Source: Cellulosimicrobium cellulans
Lineage (GTDB): Bacteria > Actinomycetota > Actinomycetes > Actinomycetales > Cellulomonadaceae
NCBI RefSeq assembly: GCF_016921195.1
Contig: NZ_JAFGYF010000003.1
Coordinates: forward strand, 62,001-126,000
DNA length: 64,000 nucleotides
Reading direction: 5' to 3'
Shown here: piece after piece, positions 8,888 to 16,989 of the stretch
Position numbering within the stretch: the stretch's first letter is position 1
Layout: each line of letters starts with the position of its first letter
Notes under the pieces: model-generated
What the model was told of the DNA's origin: nothing
The model's input: only the letters and a program-made list of their open reading frames with translations
The model's database searches: none
Made by a program: the position numbers and the translations under genes

Positions 8888-8924
8888 GGGCGCCTCGCGC
8901 GGGGACGTACCGCGCGAGGCGCCC
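8888..8924 (-). terminator. Hairpin terminator after the trpB-like gene
   Basis: A perfect 15-bp stem (GGGCGCCTCGCGCGG and its complement) with a 7-nt loop lies 12 bp beyond the stop of the trpB-like gene on the minus strand and before trmB. Confidence 0.8.
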
Positions 8925-8935
8925 GGCGGCGCCCG

Positions 8936-10246
8936 TCAGACGTACGCCGCGTACGCGGGCAGGTCGAGGACGCCGTTCCCCGACAGCCCGAGCACGATCA
9001 CCTCGGGCTCGGTCGCCGCGCGCGCGTGCACGACCGCGGCCGCGACGGCGTGCGTCGACTCGGGCGCCGGGATGATGCCCTCGCTGCGCGCGAACAGCGT
9101 CCCGGCCGTGAACGCCTCGTCCTGGTCGACGGCGACCGCGTCCATGAGCCCGAGGTTCACCGCGTGCGACACCATCGGCGACATGCCGTGGTAGCGCAGG
9201 CCGCCTGCGTGGATCGCCGGCGGGACGAAGTCCTTGCCGAGCGTGTGCATCTTGAGCAGCGGCGTGAGGCCCGCGACGTCACCGAAGTCGTAGCGGTACT
9301 CGCCCTGCGTCAGCGACGGGCACGCGGCCGGCTCGCACGCGACGAGCCGCGTCGTCGTGCCCTCGCGCAGGTTGCGCCCCAGGAACGGGAACGTGAGGCC
9401 CGCGAGGTTGGACCCGCCGCCCGCGCACCCGAAGACGACGTCCGGCGCGCCCTCGCCCGCCTCGTCGAGTTGGACGAGCGCCTCCTGGCCGATGACGCTC
9501 TGGTGCAGCATGACGTGGTTGAGCACGCTCCCCAGCGCGTAGTGCGCCGCCGGGTCCTTGGCCGCCGTCTCCACCGCCTCGCTGATCGCCATGCCGAGCG
9601 AGCCCGTCGTCCCCGGGTCGGCGGCGAGCATCGCGCGACCTGCCTCGGTGAGGTCCGACGGCGACGGGTGGCAGATCCCGCCGTAGACCTCCATCTGCGC
9701 GCGGCGGTACGGCTTGGCGTCGTACGACGCACGCACCTGCCACACCTCGACGTCGAGCCCGAGCAGCGCACCCGCGAAGGACAGCGACGCGCCCCACTGG
9801 CCCGCGCCCGTCTCGGTCGTGAGCTTCGTCGTGCCCTCGATCGCGTTGTAGTACGCCTGCGCGACCGCGGTGTTCGGCTTGTGCGACCCGACCGGGCTCA
9901 CGCCCTCGTACTTGTAGTAGATCCGGGCCGGGGTGCCCAGGGCCCGCTCGAGGCGTCGCGCGCGCACGAGGGGCGACGGCCGCCAGAGCGCGTAGATCTC
10001 GCGGATCGTCTGCGGGATCTCGACGTAGCGCTCGGTCGTCACCTCCTGCTGGACGAGCGCGAGCGGGAACAGCGGCGCGAGGTCGTCGGGCGTGAGGGGC
10101 TCGCGCGTTCCGGGGTGCAGGTGCGGGGGCACGGGCTCCGGCAGGTCCGCGGCGAGGTTGTACCAGTGCGTCGGGACGGTCGAGGGCACCTCCGCACCGG
10201 TCGGCTCGAGGGACCGGACGGGGACGGGAGACTGCTGTGTCGTCAT
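8936..10246 (-). CDS. TrpB2-type tryptophan synthase beta chain-like protein
   Basis: This 436-residue PLP enzyme makes, or is related to those making, tryptophan from indole and serine. The N-terminal region and length fit the TrpB2 class rather than the classical ~400-residue TrpB1. PLP-binding Lys123 lies in [11 protein letters not shown], and the glycine-rich phosphate clamp [11 protein letters not shown] is near 265. No trpA or other trp gene is adjacent, as is usual for TrpB2. A GGAG site lies 8 nt upstream of the ATG. The upstream leader encodes a short peptide with two Trp codons and alternative hairpins, so expression is probably set by tryptophan. Confidence 0.88.
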   Translation of the reverse strand: MTTQQSPVPVRSLEPTGAEVPSTVPTHWYNLAADLPEPVPPHLHPGTREPLTPDDLAPLFPLALVQQEVTTERYVEIPQTIREIYALWRPSPLVRARRLERALGTPARIYYKYEGVSPVGSHKPNTAVAQAYYNAIEGTTKLTTETGAGQWGASLSFAGALLGLDVEVWQVRASYDAKPYRRAQMEVYGGICHPSPSDLTEAGRAMLAADPGTTGSLGMAISEAVETAAKDPAAHYALGSVLNHVMLHQSVIGQEALVQLDEAGEGAPDVVFGCAGGGSNLAGLTFPFLGRNLREGTTTRLVACEPAACPSLTQGEYRYDFGDVAGLTPLLKMHTLGKDFVPPAIHAGGLRYHGMSPMVSHAVNLGLMDAVAVDQDEAFTAGTLFARSEGIIPAPESTHAVAAAVVHARAATEPEVIVLGLSGNGVLDLPAYAAYV

Positions 10247-10292
10247 TCTGGGGGCTCCAGCTCAGAGGGAACTCGGGGTTCTCGGGAGGGAG

Positions 10293-10387
10293 GGCCGCTG
10301 GGCCGACGACGCGTGCACCGGGGTCCCCGAGGCCGCCCACGTCGTCGGGGCACGGCCGGTTCAGGTCACCGGCCGTCAGGCGGCCGG
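10293..10387 (-). promoter_or_regulatory. Candidate trp attenuator: mutually exclusive leader hairpins
   Basis: Read on the minus strand, segment 1 (CCGGCCG, 10387-10381) can pair with segment 2 (CGGCCGG, 10375-10369). Segment 2 extended to 10376 can instead pair with segment 3 (CCGGCCGT, 10359-10352) over 8 bp. Segment 3 and the following CCGACGACG (10348-10340) can pair with CGTCGTCGG (10311-10303) and CGGCC (10297-10293). Segment 1 starts within the end of the leader peptide, right after its Trp codons. A stalled ribosome would block 1:2 and favour 2:3. No T run follows the 3:4 stem, so the mechanism (transcriptional or translational) is open. Confidence 0.6.
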
Positions 10388-10417
10388 CCACCAGAGGGTC
10401 ACGGACGGGTGCGTCAC
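10376..10417 (-). CDS. Trp-Trp leader peptide (13 aa) upstream of the trpB-like gene
   Basis: GTG at 10417-10415 opens a 13-codon frame, MTHPSVTLWWPAA, ending at TGA 10378-10376. Two consecutive TGG codons (10393-10388) lie near the end, as in known trp leader peptides. The start sits 7 nt after a -10-like TAGGGT, the spacing seen at several leaderless starts in this window, so no ribosome site is needed. The only downstream gene is the trpB-like enzyme. Known attenuators show the same plan; its use here is inferred. Confidence 0.65.
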   Translation of the reverse strand: MTHPSVTLWWPAA

Positions 10418-10424
10418 GTCGCCG

Positions 10425-10430
10425 ACCCTA
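10425..10430 (-). promoter_or_regulatory. -10 element TAGGGT for the trp leader transcript
   Basis: On the minus strand TAGGGT is followed after 7 nt by the GTG of the leader peptide. The same layout (TANNNT, 6-7 nt, start codon) occurs before several other genes here. No clear -35 was found. Confidence 0.45.
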
Positions 10431-10604
10431 CCCCGGCGCGCGCGGGTCGGGACACCGCCTGCGGGGCCACCGCACCGGCTCGGGGACGATCGCCCTCGCG
10501 CGCGGGTGCCGGCACACGGCTCGCGCGCGGTGCTGCCCCTCATGCTCGACCCCGGGAAGGGGTCGATCGTCGACGCCGGATCGGGGCGGGGTCGCGCGGA
10601 CGAC

Positions 10605-10642
10605 GGACCGGCCCCCGAGCACGTGTGCTCGGGGGCCGGTCC
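10605..10642 (-). terminator. Strong hairpin terminator after the metallophosphoesterase gene
   Basis: A perfect 18-bp stem (GGACCGGCCCCCGAGCAC and its complement) with a 2-nt centre lies 65 bp beyond the gene stop. A second, weaker hairpin (7-bp stem CGACCCC/GGGGTCG, 10547-10565) follows before the trp leader region. Confidence 0.8.
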
Positions 10643-10706
10643 TCACCTGGCGTCGTGCGGCATCACCCGGTCGACCGAGCCGCCCGGGTCACGGCGCGTC
10701 GCCGTG

Positions 10707-13700
10707 TCAGCCGCACGCGAGCGCGTCGTACGCGACGTCGCCCGCGAACGTGCGGCCGTCGCCCGTCGCAGCGACGTGCGCGCTGCCCGCCGCGACCTGC
10801 GGCGAGCGGACAGCGAAGGCCTGGTACGCCGACGCGCCGGGCCGGACTCCCGTCACGGTGCGCTCGCCGTACGGCGTGCTCAGCGTGACGTCGACGGGCA
10901 CGGTGTCCGCGTTGAGGGCGCGGACCGCGACGTAGGCCTTGCCGGCCAGGCACTGGCTGCGCGCCGTCGTCTCGACGACGAGCCCGCTCCCGGCGGGCGC
11001 CGTCGTGAACGTGCTCACGGGCGAGACGGCGGTGCCGCCGCCCGCGCTCGTGGCCGTGACGGTCCACGCGTGGAGCGCGCCCGGCTCGAGCCCGTCCCAG
11101 GTGACCGTCGCGACCTCGCCCGAGGGCACGGTCGCACGGCCGATCTCCTCGCCCGGCGCGGAGAGCGACACCGCGTCGGTCGCGAGGGTCGTGACGCGCG
11201 ACGTGAGGTCGACGGGGACGGTGAAGTCGTCCTCGCGGCCGTCGTAGCGCTGCTCGTCGTCGTACTCGGTGGCGCCGAAGTTCTCGAGCCACGGCGAGTA
11301 GGTGTCGACGATCATCTCGGAGCGGTCGACGTCGAACTGGAGCAGGCGCAGGAAGCTTGCGCCGAGCCGCAGGCCCTCCTCGGGCGTGTACCCGCCGATC
11401 TCGGTGAGCCCCGCCTCCTCGGCGGTGACCTCGTAGAACTGGTAGTCGGCGAGCAGCTCGACGACGCCGCTGCCCGGCGCCCCGACGTCCTGACGCACGT
11501 TGATGCCCACGCCGTGACGGTGACCCGCGAGGACGAGGAACACGTTCGGGTTCGGCTCGACGACCTTGGCGTGCACGAGGCGGCCGTCCGGGGTCGAGAT
11601 CTCCGAGTCACGGCCGTCGGGGTTGGTGCTCGGCACGAGGTAGTCGTGCGTGAGGACGACCGCGTTGCGGTCGGGGAACTGCTTGAGGACGCCGTCCGCC
11701 CAGGCCGCCTCCTCGTCCGTCACGCCGTACGACAGGTACACCGCGACGAAGTCGAGCCCACCTGCGGTGAACAGGTCGTAGTGGTTCTGGTTGTCGCCCT
11801 CGCGCCAGGGGCCGCCGTAGGAGGCGTCCTCCCAGCCCGCGGACAGGGCCTCGTACCGCTCGGGGCCGTAGAACTCGTTGAACAACGCCCCGGGCCCGTT
11901 GTCCTGACCCGTGAGGTTGTCGTGGTTGCCGGCGAGCACGCCGTTGGGGATGTTCGCCTCGTCGAGGATCCTCTGCGCGGACGACGAGAACTCGTACTCG
12001 CCGCGGATCTGGTCCGCCATCGCGTCGTCGGCGGGCACACGGGTGTAGTTCTCGTTCACGTCGCCCGTGTGCCCGACGTACGCGATGCCGCGCTCCTCGG
12101 CGTTGTCCACGACCCACTGCGTGAGGTCCGTGTAGGCCTTCGCCCACACGGCACGCTCCTCGGCCGTCTCCTGCTCGACCGCGCCCTCGGAGAGGTACTG
12201 CGTGTCCGTGAAGTGCACGAGCGAGAAGTCGTAGTCCTCGCGCGGCGCGAAGTCGGTCTCGTCGCGCGAGCCGCCGGCGGCGATGTCGTCGGCGAACGGG
12301 TCGGTCCCGGTCACGAGGACGTGCACCGTCCCGTCGATCGCGGCACCGCTCCCCAGCACGGCGCTCAGCGACGTCGTCCCCTCGGCGGCGCCGCGCGCGG
12401 AGGCGAGCGCCTCCCAGCGCTCCCCGTCCCACAGGTGCAGCGTCGCGAGCCGCTGCGGGTCGACGACGCCCTCCCAGCGCGCGACCTGGCCGGCCGTGTC
12501 GCCGTCGGCAGGCAGCTCGAAGCGCTGGTAGGTGACGTCGCGGCTCTGCGGGGAGTCGAGGGTCAGGTCGTCGCCCGGTGCGAGCGCATCCGCCGCGGCG
12601 GGCTGCTCGCCCTCGACCGGGAGCGTCGTCGGCACCTCGGCCGACTCGCCCTGGGCGACGAGCGTGGGGGCGGTGACGTCGGCGCGGGAGAACGTGGCGG
12701 TGACGTCGCCGCCGCCGGGCGCCGTGACGCGCGCCGACAGGTCGACGCTCCCCGCGACGTCGCGCGTGCCGTGCGCCGGGGCCAGGTCGGTCGGGACGTC
12801 GGGCACGCCGAGGCTCGTGAAGGCGATCTCGTGGGTGCTCGCGTTGCCGAGCACGTCCGTCGCGGTCACGACGAGCGTGTGCGCGCCCGGGGCGAGCCCC
12901 GGGCCGACGGGTGCGCCGAGCTCGATCGGCGCGCCGTCGAGCGTGACGTCGGGGCCGGACAGGACACCGGACGCGTCCGCGAGCTCGACCGCGAGGCTCG
13001 TCGCCGTGGCGAGCTCCGCACCCGCGGCAGGGGTGCTCGTGACGACCGCGGGACCGGTGTTGTCGGTCGTGACCGTGCGGCGCGCCGCGGCGCCGGCGGC
13101 GGTCGCCGCCGTGATCGTGTGCTCGCCGTCGGCGAGCGTCGTCGTGTCGACGTCGGCGCGCAGGCCGGTCGCGGGCGCGTCCGCGTCCCGCGCGACGTCG
13201 AAGACCAGGTCGACCTCGCGGGGCTTCGTCGTGCTCGTCCCGCAGTCGCCGTCGCCCATCGAGTACGACGGCGCGATGCCCACGCCGGTCGCCGTGCCGT
13301 CGGTCACGTCGAGCGCGATCCCGGAGATCGCGAAGTCGTCTCGGTTGTCGCCGCACGACGTGGGGTACGTGCCCGTGACGAAGCGGACCGTGTTGCGGCC
13401 CGGTGACAGGTACGCGTTGGGGACGTCGATCCGCACCGTCTCGCTCACGTAGTCGCGGTCCACGAGGTCGATGCGCTGCCCGTTGACGAGCAGGTGGTTG
13501 GTGTAGCGCGCCTCGATCGAGTTCGAGCCCACGGTGAAGACGAACTGCGACGCGCCCGCGCCGAGCGTCTCGGCCGTCGTCAGCGGGGCGCCGTCGAGCT
13601 CGATGCCCGCGGGCGCGTCGCCACCGGCGGGCGGCGTCGCGAGGAGGGTCTGCGGACCGTGCAGCAGCGCACCGTCCGCGGGCACGATGACGGGGGCGCC

Positions 13701-14510
13701 CGGCGTCCCGTTGTTCACGGTCACCGCGCTCGACGCGGTCGCGCCGCCGACGGTCGTCGCGGTGAGCGTGTGGGCGCCGTTCTCGAGCGTCGTCGTGTCG
13801 AGCTCCGCGGCCAGACCGGTCGTGGCCGCCGGGTCCTGCTCGAGGTCGAACACGAGGTCCGCCGAGAGCACGCGCGACGTGTTGGTGCCGCACGAGCCGT
13901 CGCCGAACGCGTAGGAGAAGCTGTTCGCGGAGCCGTCGGCCGTCTCGCCCAGGAGCTCGAGCGACACGTCCGTGAGGTCGTAGTCGTCGTAGTTGGTCCC
14001 GCACGACGTCGTGATCGCGCCGACGACGAACCGGACCTCGTTCTCGCCCGGCACGAGCCACCGGGCCGGGACGTCGAGCACGACACGCTCGGACACCATG
14101 TCGCGGTCGAGCTCGAGGCGCTCGCCGTTGACGAGCACGTGGCTGCCGTAGCGCTTCTCGATCGAGTTGCTGCCGACGTCGAACAGCAGGCGCGCCGTCG
14201 CGGGGGTCGCGGTGGCGTCGAGCGCGGTGCCGTCGACCGCGAGAGTCGTGACGGGGTCGCCCGCGCGGACCGGGTCGGCCGCGACGCGCACCGTGCCGTC
14301 GAGATAAGTCCCCGCGGTCGGGTGCAGCACCGGGGTGCCGCTCGGCTCCTCGGCACCGGCCGCGGCGGCGGCACCGGATCCCGGCGCCGTGGCGGCGGGG
14401 GCCGCGGCGGCCAGCGGGACGGTCGTCCCGACGGCGAGGCTCGCGCCGAGCACGGCGGCGAGCGCGCGTCGTCTTCTGCGGGTACGGGGCGTGTGCACGA
14501 GGTCGTGCAT
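10707..14510 (-). CDS. Secreted calcineurin-like metallophosphoesterase with two internal repeats and Ig-like domains
   Basis: This 1267-residue protein starts with a basic, hydrophobic, Ala-rich signal peptide, so it is exported. Two repeats of about 115 residues follow (about 108-222 and 323-437), each with VGSNSIE, an LVNG turn, a TSCG(T/D)N motif and a DG(S/D)CGT motif; their Cys pairs could form disulfides. Ig-like linkers lead to a metallophosphoesterase domain (about 760-1000) with HFTDTQ, GHTGDVNEN, AGNHDN, THDY and AGHRHG. The first motif has Gln where most members have His. A fibronectin-like C-terminal part follows. AAAGGA precedes the ATG. The substrate is unknown; a cell-surface phosphodiesterase is likely. 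Confidence 0.85.
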   Translation of the reverse strand: MHDLVHTPRTRRRRRALAAVLGASLAVGTTVPLAAAAPAATAPGSGAAAAAGAEEPSGTPVLHPTAGTYLDGTVRVAADPVRAGDPVTTLAVDGTALDATATPATARLLFDVGSNSIEKRYGSHVLVNGERLELDRDMVSERVVLDVPARWLVPGENEVRFVVGAITTSCGTNYDDYDLTDVSLELLGETADGSANSFSYAFGDGSCGTNTSRVLSADLVFDLEQDPAATTGLAAELDTTTLENGAHTLTATTVGGATASSAVTVNNGTPGAPVIVPADGALLHGPQTLLATPPAGGDAPAGIELDGAPLTTAETLGAGASQFVFTVGSNSIEARYTNHLLVNGQRIDLVDRDYVSETVRIDVPNAYLSPGRNTVRFVTGTYPTSCGDNRDDFAISGIALDVTDGTATGVGIAPSYSMGDGDCGTSTTKPREVDLVFDVARDADAPATGLRADVDTTTLADGEHTITAATAAGAAARRTVTTDNTGPAVVTSTPAAGAELATATSLAVELADASGVLSGPDVTLDGAPIELGAPVGPGLAPGAHTLVVTATDVLGNASTHEIAFTSLGVPDVPTDLAPAHGTRDVAGSVDLSARVTAPGGGDVTATFSRADVTAPTLVAQGESAEVPTTLPVEGEQPAAADALAPGDDLTLDSPQSRDVTYQRFELPADGDTAGQVARWEGVVDPQRLATLHLWDGERWEALASARGAAEGTTSLSAVLGSGAAIDGTVHVLVTGTDPFADDIAAGGSRDETDFAPREDYDFSLVHFTDTQYLSEGAVEQETAEERAVWAKAYTDLTQWVVDNAEERGIAYVGHTGDVNENYTRVPADDAMADQIRGEYEFSSSAQRILDEANIPNGVLAGNHDNLTGQDNGPGALFNEFYGPERYEALSAGWEDASYGGPWREGDNQNHYDLFTAGGLDFVAVYLSYGVTDEEAAWADGVLKQFPDRNAVVLTHDYLVPSTNPDGRDSEISTPDGRLVHAKVVEPNPNVFLVLAGHRHGVGINVRQDVGAPGSGVVELLADYQFYEVTAEEAGLTEIGGYTPEEGLRLGASFLRLLQFDVDRSEMIVDTYSPWLENFGATEYDDEQRYDGREDDFTVPVDLTSRVTTLATDAVSLSAPGEEIGRATVPSGEVATVTWDGLEPGALHAWTVTATSAGGGTAVSPVSTFTTAPAGSGLVVETTARSQCLAGKAYVAVRALNADTVPVDVTLSTPYGERTVTGVRPGASAYQAFAVRSPQVAAGSAHVAATGDGRTFAGDVAYDALACG

Positions 14511-14728
14511 CGGGGTGTCCTTTCGTCGTCGACAGGCGCGGGTGCGGCCGGCCACCGGCCGGCGACGGCCGCACCCGTACCGGACCATCCCGGGCACGGG
14601 TGAACTCTCGGACGAGACGGGACGAACGCGGACCGAACGACGGGAGACGTTCCGGTGCCCGGGCGGGTCAGCGCCCCGAGGACGACGAAGGCCGCCCACC
14701 GGAGGGTGGACGGCCTGGTCACGAAGGG

Positions 14729-14801
<73 letters not shown>

Positions 14802-14929
14802 GCGAGAGGGAACACTACCAGCGGGCCGCGGGGCCTCCTGCACGAGGAGTCCCGCTCTCGCCGCCGCCCCGGTCCCTCGACCGGCACGGCTCAGGCCGCC
14901 CGGTAGACGGACGGCCCGATCGGTGGTGG

Positions 14930-15002
<73 letters not shown>

Positions 15003-15104
15003 GCGAGAGAAAACACTAGCAGCCGTGGGCGCGCCGGGAAAATCCGTTCCGCCCGCCCCCATGTGACGTCGGCGACAGCACCGGACGGCGCCCCACGACC
15101 ACGC

Positions 15105-15485
15105 CTAGAGGTACAGCCCCGTCGGACCGTCCTCCTCGAGCTCCTGGGAGACGGCGTGCACGTCACGCTCGCGCAGCAGCACGAGGTCCCGTCCCCCGAG
15201 CTCGACCTCCGCACGGTCGTCCGGGTCGAACAGGACGCGGTCACCCACCGCGACCTGGCGAACGTGCTCACCAGCGGCGACGACGACGGCCCACGCCAGA
15301 CGCTTGGGACCGACGGCCGTCGCGGGGATGACGAGGCCCGCCGAGCTCTGCCGTTCGCTCGCGTCGACCTCGGGGTCGACGAGCAGCCGGTCGTGCAGCA
15401 TCCGGATCGGCAGGTCACGGGCCGCCGGCCGGGCCGAGGACGGACGGGACGAGGACGTGGAGGGTGCGGACGTCGTCTTGCTCAC
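15105..15485 (-). CDS. GroES-like (Cpn10 fold) protein
   Basis: This protein is about 126 residues long. After a Ser/Thr-rich tail, the core (IRMLHDRLLVDPEVDASERQ) followed by VVVAAGEH, VAVGDRVLFDPDD and VLLRERDVHAV matches the chaperonin-10 fold. No groEL is adjacent, so it is a stand-alone relative rather than the main GroES. The GTG at 15485 (MSKTTS) was preferred over a longer frame to 15518; neither has a clear ribosome site. It is divergent from the peroxiredoxin gene. Confidence 0.7.
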   Translation of the reverse strand: MSKTTSAPSTSSSRPSSARPAARDLPIRMLHDRLLVDPEVDASERQSSAGLVIPATAVGPKRLAWAVVVAAGEHVRQVAVGDRVLFDPDDRAEVELGGRDLVLLRERDVHAVSQELEEDGPTGLYL

Positions 15486-15559
15486 AGCCACAACGCTACC
15501 GGTGCCGCGACGCCTCACCTACGCTCGAACCCACACCCTGGCCGGACCGAAGGAGATCT

Positions 15560-16036
15560 ATGTCCACGCGCCTCACCGTCGGCGACACCGCTCCCGACTT
15601 CACCCTGCCCGCCGCCGACGGCAGCACCGTCACGCTCTCGGACCTGCGGGGCAAGCACGTCGTCGTCTACTTCTACCCGGCCGCCGGCACCCCCGGCTGC
15701 ACCACCGAGGCGTGCGACTTCCGCGACAACCTCGCCTCGCTCCAGGGCGCCGGGTACTCGGTGGTCGGGGTCTCCCCTGACCCCGTGGACAAGATCGCGG
15801 CCTTCGTCGAGGCGGAGCACCTGACCTTCCCGCTCGTCTCGGACGCGGACAAGAGCGTCCTCGAGGCCTACGGGGCATGGGGAGAGAAGAAGCTCTACGG
15901 CAAGACGGTCGTGGGGGTCATCCGCTCGACGGTCGTCGTCGACCCGGACGGCAAGGTCGAGCTCGCGCAGTACAACGTCAAGGCGACGGGGCACGTCGCG
16001 AAGCTGCGCCGCGACCTGGGCATCGACCCGAAGTAG
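15560..16036 (+). CDS. bcp: Thioredoxin-dependent thiol peroxidase (Bcp/PrxQ peroxiredoxin)
   Basis: This 158-residue cytoplasmic peroxiredoxin reduces hydrogen and organic peroxides. The catalytic motif AGTPGCTTEACDFRD carries the peroxidatic Cys and a second Cys five residues later, the typical BCP pair. GVSPD and FPLVSD follow as in the family. A strong AAGGAGA site precedes the ATG at 15560. A thioredoxin gene, its natural electron donor, lies within 1 kb on the opposite strand. Confidence 0.95.
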   Translation: MSTRLTVGDTAPDFTLPAADGSTVTLSDLRGKHVVVYFYPAAGTPGCTTEACDFRDNLASLQGAGYSVVGVSPDPVDKIAAFVEAEHLTFPLVSDADKSVLEAYGAWGEKKLYGKTVVGVIRSTVVVDPDGKVELAQYNVKATGHVAKLRRDLGIDPK

Positions 16037-16133
16037 CCGCCACGGCCGAGCGCTGCGTCCCCGCGCGGGCGCTGCGTCCCCGGACGCGCCACTCGACCGG
16101 GGGCCGGCGCTCGCGCCGTAGACTGACCTCCGC

Positions 16134-16215
16134 GCGCGAGTGGCGTAACTGGCAGCCGCGCCAGGTTTAGGTCCTGGTGTCCTCGGACGTGCGGGTTCGA
16201 GTCCCGCCTCGCGCA
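16134..16215 (+). tRNA. tRNA-Leu (TAG)
   Basis: An 82-nt gene with acceptor stem GCGCGAG/CTCGCGC, discriminator A, anticodon TAG in loop TTTAGGT and the long variable arm of leucine tRNAs. A -10-like TAGACT lies about 15 bp upstream. CCA is not encoded. Confidence 0.95.
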
Positions 16216-16278
16216 CCGACGCGTGGTCGCGCCCGTCCGCGGGTCACCGAGGCCCGGCGACCGGATTCACCCGGCCAG

Positions 16279-16300
16279 CAACTGGACGCACGTCCAGTTG
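16279..16300 (+). terminator. Inverted repeat after tRNA-Leu
   Basis: CAACTGGACG, a 2-nt centre and its exact complement form a 10-bp inverted repeat 63 bp beyond tRNA-Leu. It probably ends the tRNA transcript, although its compact symmetry would also suit an operator. Confidence 0.45.
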
Positions 16301-16321
16301 GCCGCCTAGCCTGAGGTCATA

Positions 16322-16364
16322 GCCGGTGCCCGCACCATTGCCCCCTGCCGGTGCGGGCACCGGC
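16322..16364. terminator. Hairpin between tRNA-Leu and trxA
   Basis: A perfect 15-bp stem (GCCGGTGCCCGCACC and its complement) with a 13-nt loop. With the hairpin at 16418-16452 it insulates the convergent tRNA-Leu and trxA genes. The rest of this 260-bp gap holds no gene that I can see. Confidence 0.6.
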
Positions 16365-16417
16365 TTCCACCGTCGAGGCGCGTCCCGCACGCCCGAGACG
16401 GCCTCTGACCGAGACGC

Positions 16418-16452
16418 GAACGGCCCGGCACCTCGAGGGTGCCGGGCCGTTC
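16418..16452 (-). terminator. Hairpin terminator of trxA
   Basis: A perfect 15-bp stem (GAACGGCCCGGCACC and its complement) with loop TCGAG lies 24 bp beyond the trxA stop on the minus strand. Confidence 0.8.
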
Positions 16453-16475
16453 CGTGTACGCGCGGGCGGTGCCGG

Positions 16476-16859
16476 TCAGGCGTCCTGCGCCGGGGAGCCG
16501 TCGTTCGCCGCGGCGATCTGGCGGCGGACGTCGTCCATGTCGAGGCCCTTGACCGCGTCCACGACCTGCTTGAGCGCGGGAGCGGGGAGCGCGCCGGGCT
16601 GCGAGAACACGAGGATGCCCTCGCGGAAGGCCATGAGCGTCGGAATCGACGTGATGTTGGCGGCCGCCGCGAGACCGCGCTCCGCCTCGGTGTCGATCTT
16701 GCCGTGCACGACGTCGGGGTTCTCCTCCGACGACGCCTCGAACACGGGCGCGAACATCTTGCACGGACCGCACCAGTCGGCCCAGAAGTCGACGAGCACG
16801 ATGTCGTTCTCGGTGATCGTCTGCTCGAACGTGGACTCGGTGAGCGTCTGCGTGGCCAT
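16476..16859 (-). CDS. trxA: Thioredoxin
   Basis: This 127-residue protein has the active site FWADWCGPCK with Cys30 and Cys33, and the cis-proline loop in NITSIPTLMAF. It would reduce protein disulfides and feed peroxiredoxins such as the BCP gene nearby. It is slightly longer than the usual ~108 residues because of an acidic, Ala-rich C-terminal tail. The ATG at 16859 has AGGAGG about 7 nt upstream, which decides against a longer frame. Confidence 0.93.
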   Translation of the reverse strand: MATQTLTESTFEQTITENDIVLVDFWADWCGPCKMFAPVFEASSEENPDVVHGKIDTEAERGLAAAANITSIPTLMAFREGILVFSQPGALPAPALKQVVDAVKGLDMDDVRRQIAAANDGSPAQDA

Positions 16860-16977
16860 GCGTGATCCTCCTCGGACGTGGGGTTCTGCCTCGTAGAGCA
16901 CCGATCCGCCGGCAGGTATTCCCGCATCGCTCCCCGCGGGACCCGTGCCCCTGCCGACCCGGGGCGCCACCAGCCTC

Positions 16978-16983
16978 TACGCT
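16978..16983 (+). promoter_or_regulatory. -10 element TACGCT, leaderless promoter
   Basis: TACGCT lies 6 nt before the GTG of the MFS gene. Similar TANNNT elements at the same distance precede 20068, 23743, 28496 and 41350, supporting the chosen starts. Confidence 0.5.
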
Positions 16984-16989
16984 GCCCCT

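Noticed and set aside
10247-10420. T-box or other known riboswitch upstream of the trpB-like gene
   Set aside because: I see no T-box core sequence or specifier loop. The Trp-Trp peptide and alternative stems explain the leader better.
11608-14574. Second long minus-strand frame inside the metallophosphoesterase gene
   Set aside because: Its translation is mostly Arg/Ala/Gly/His with no domain; it is a +1 shadow of the real gene.
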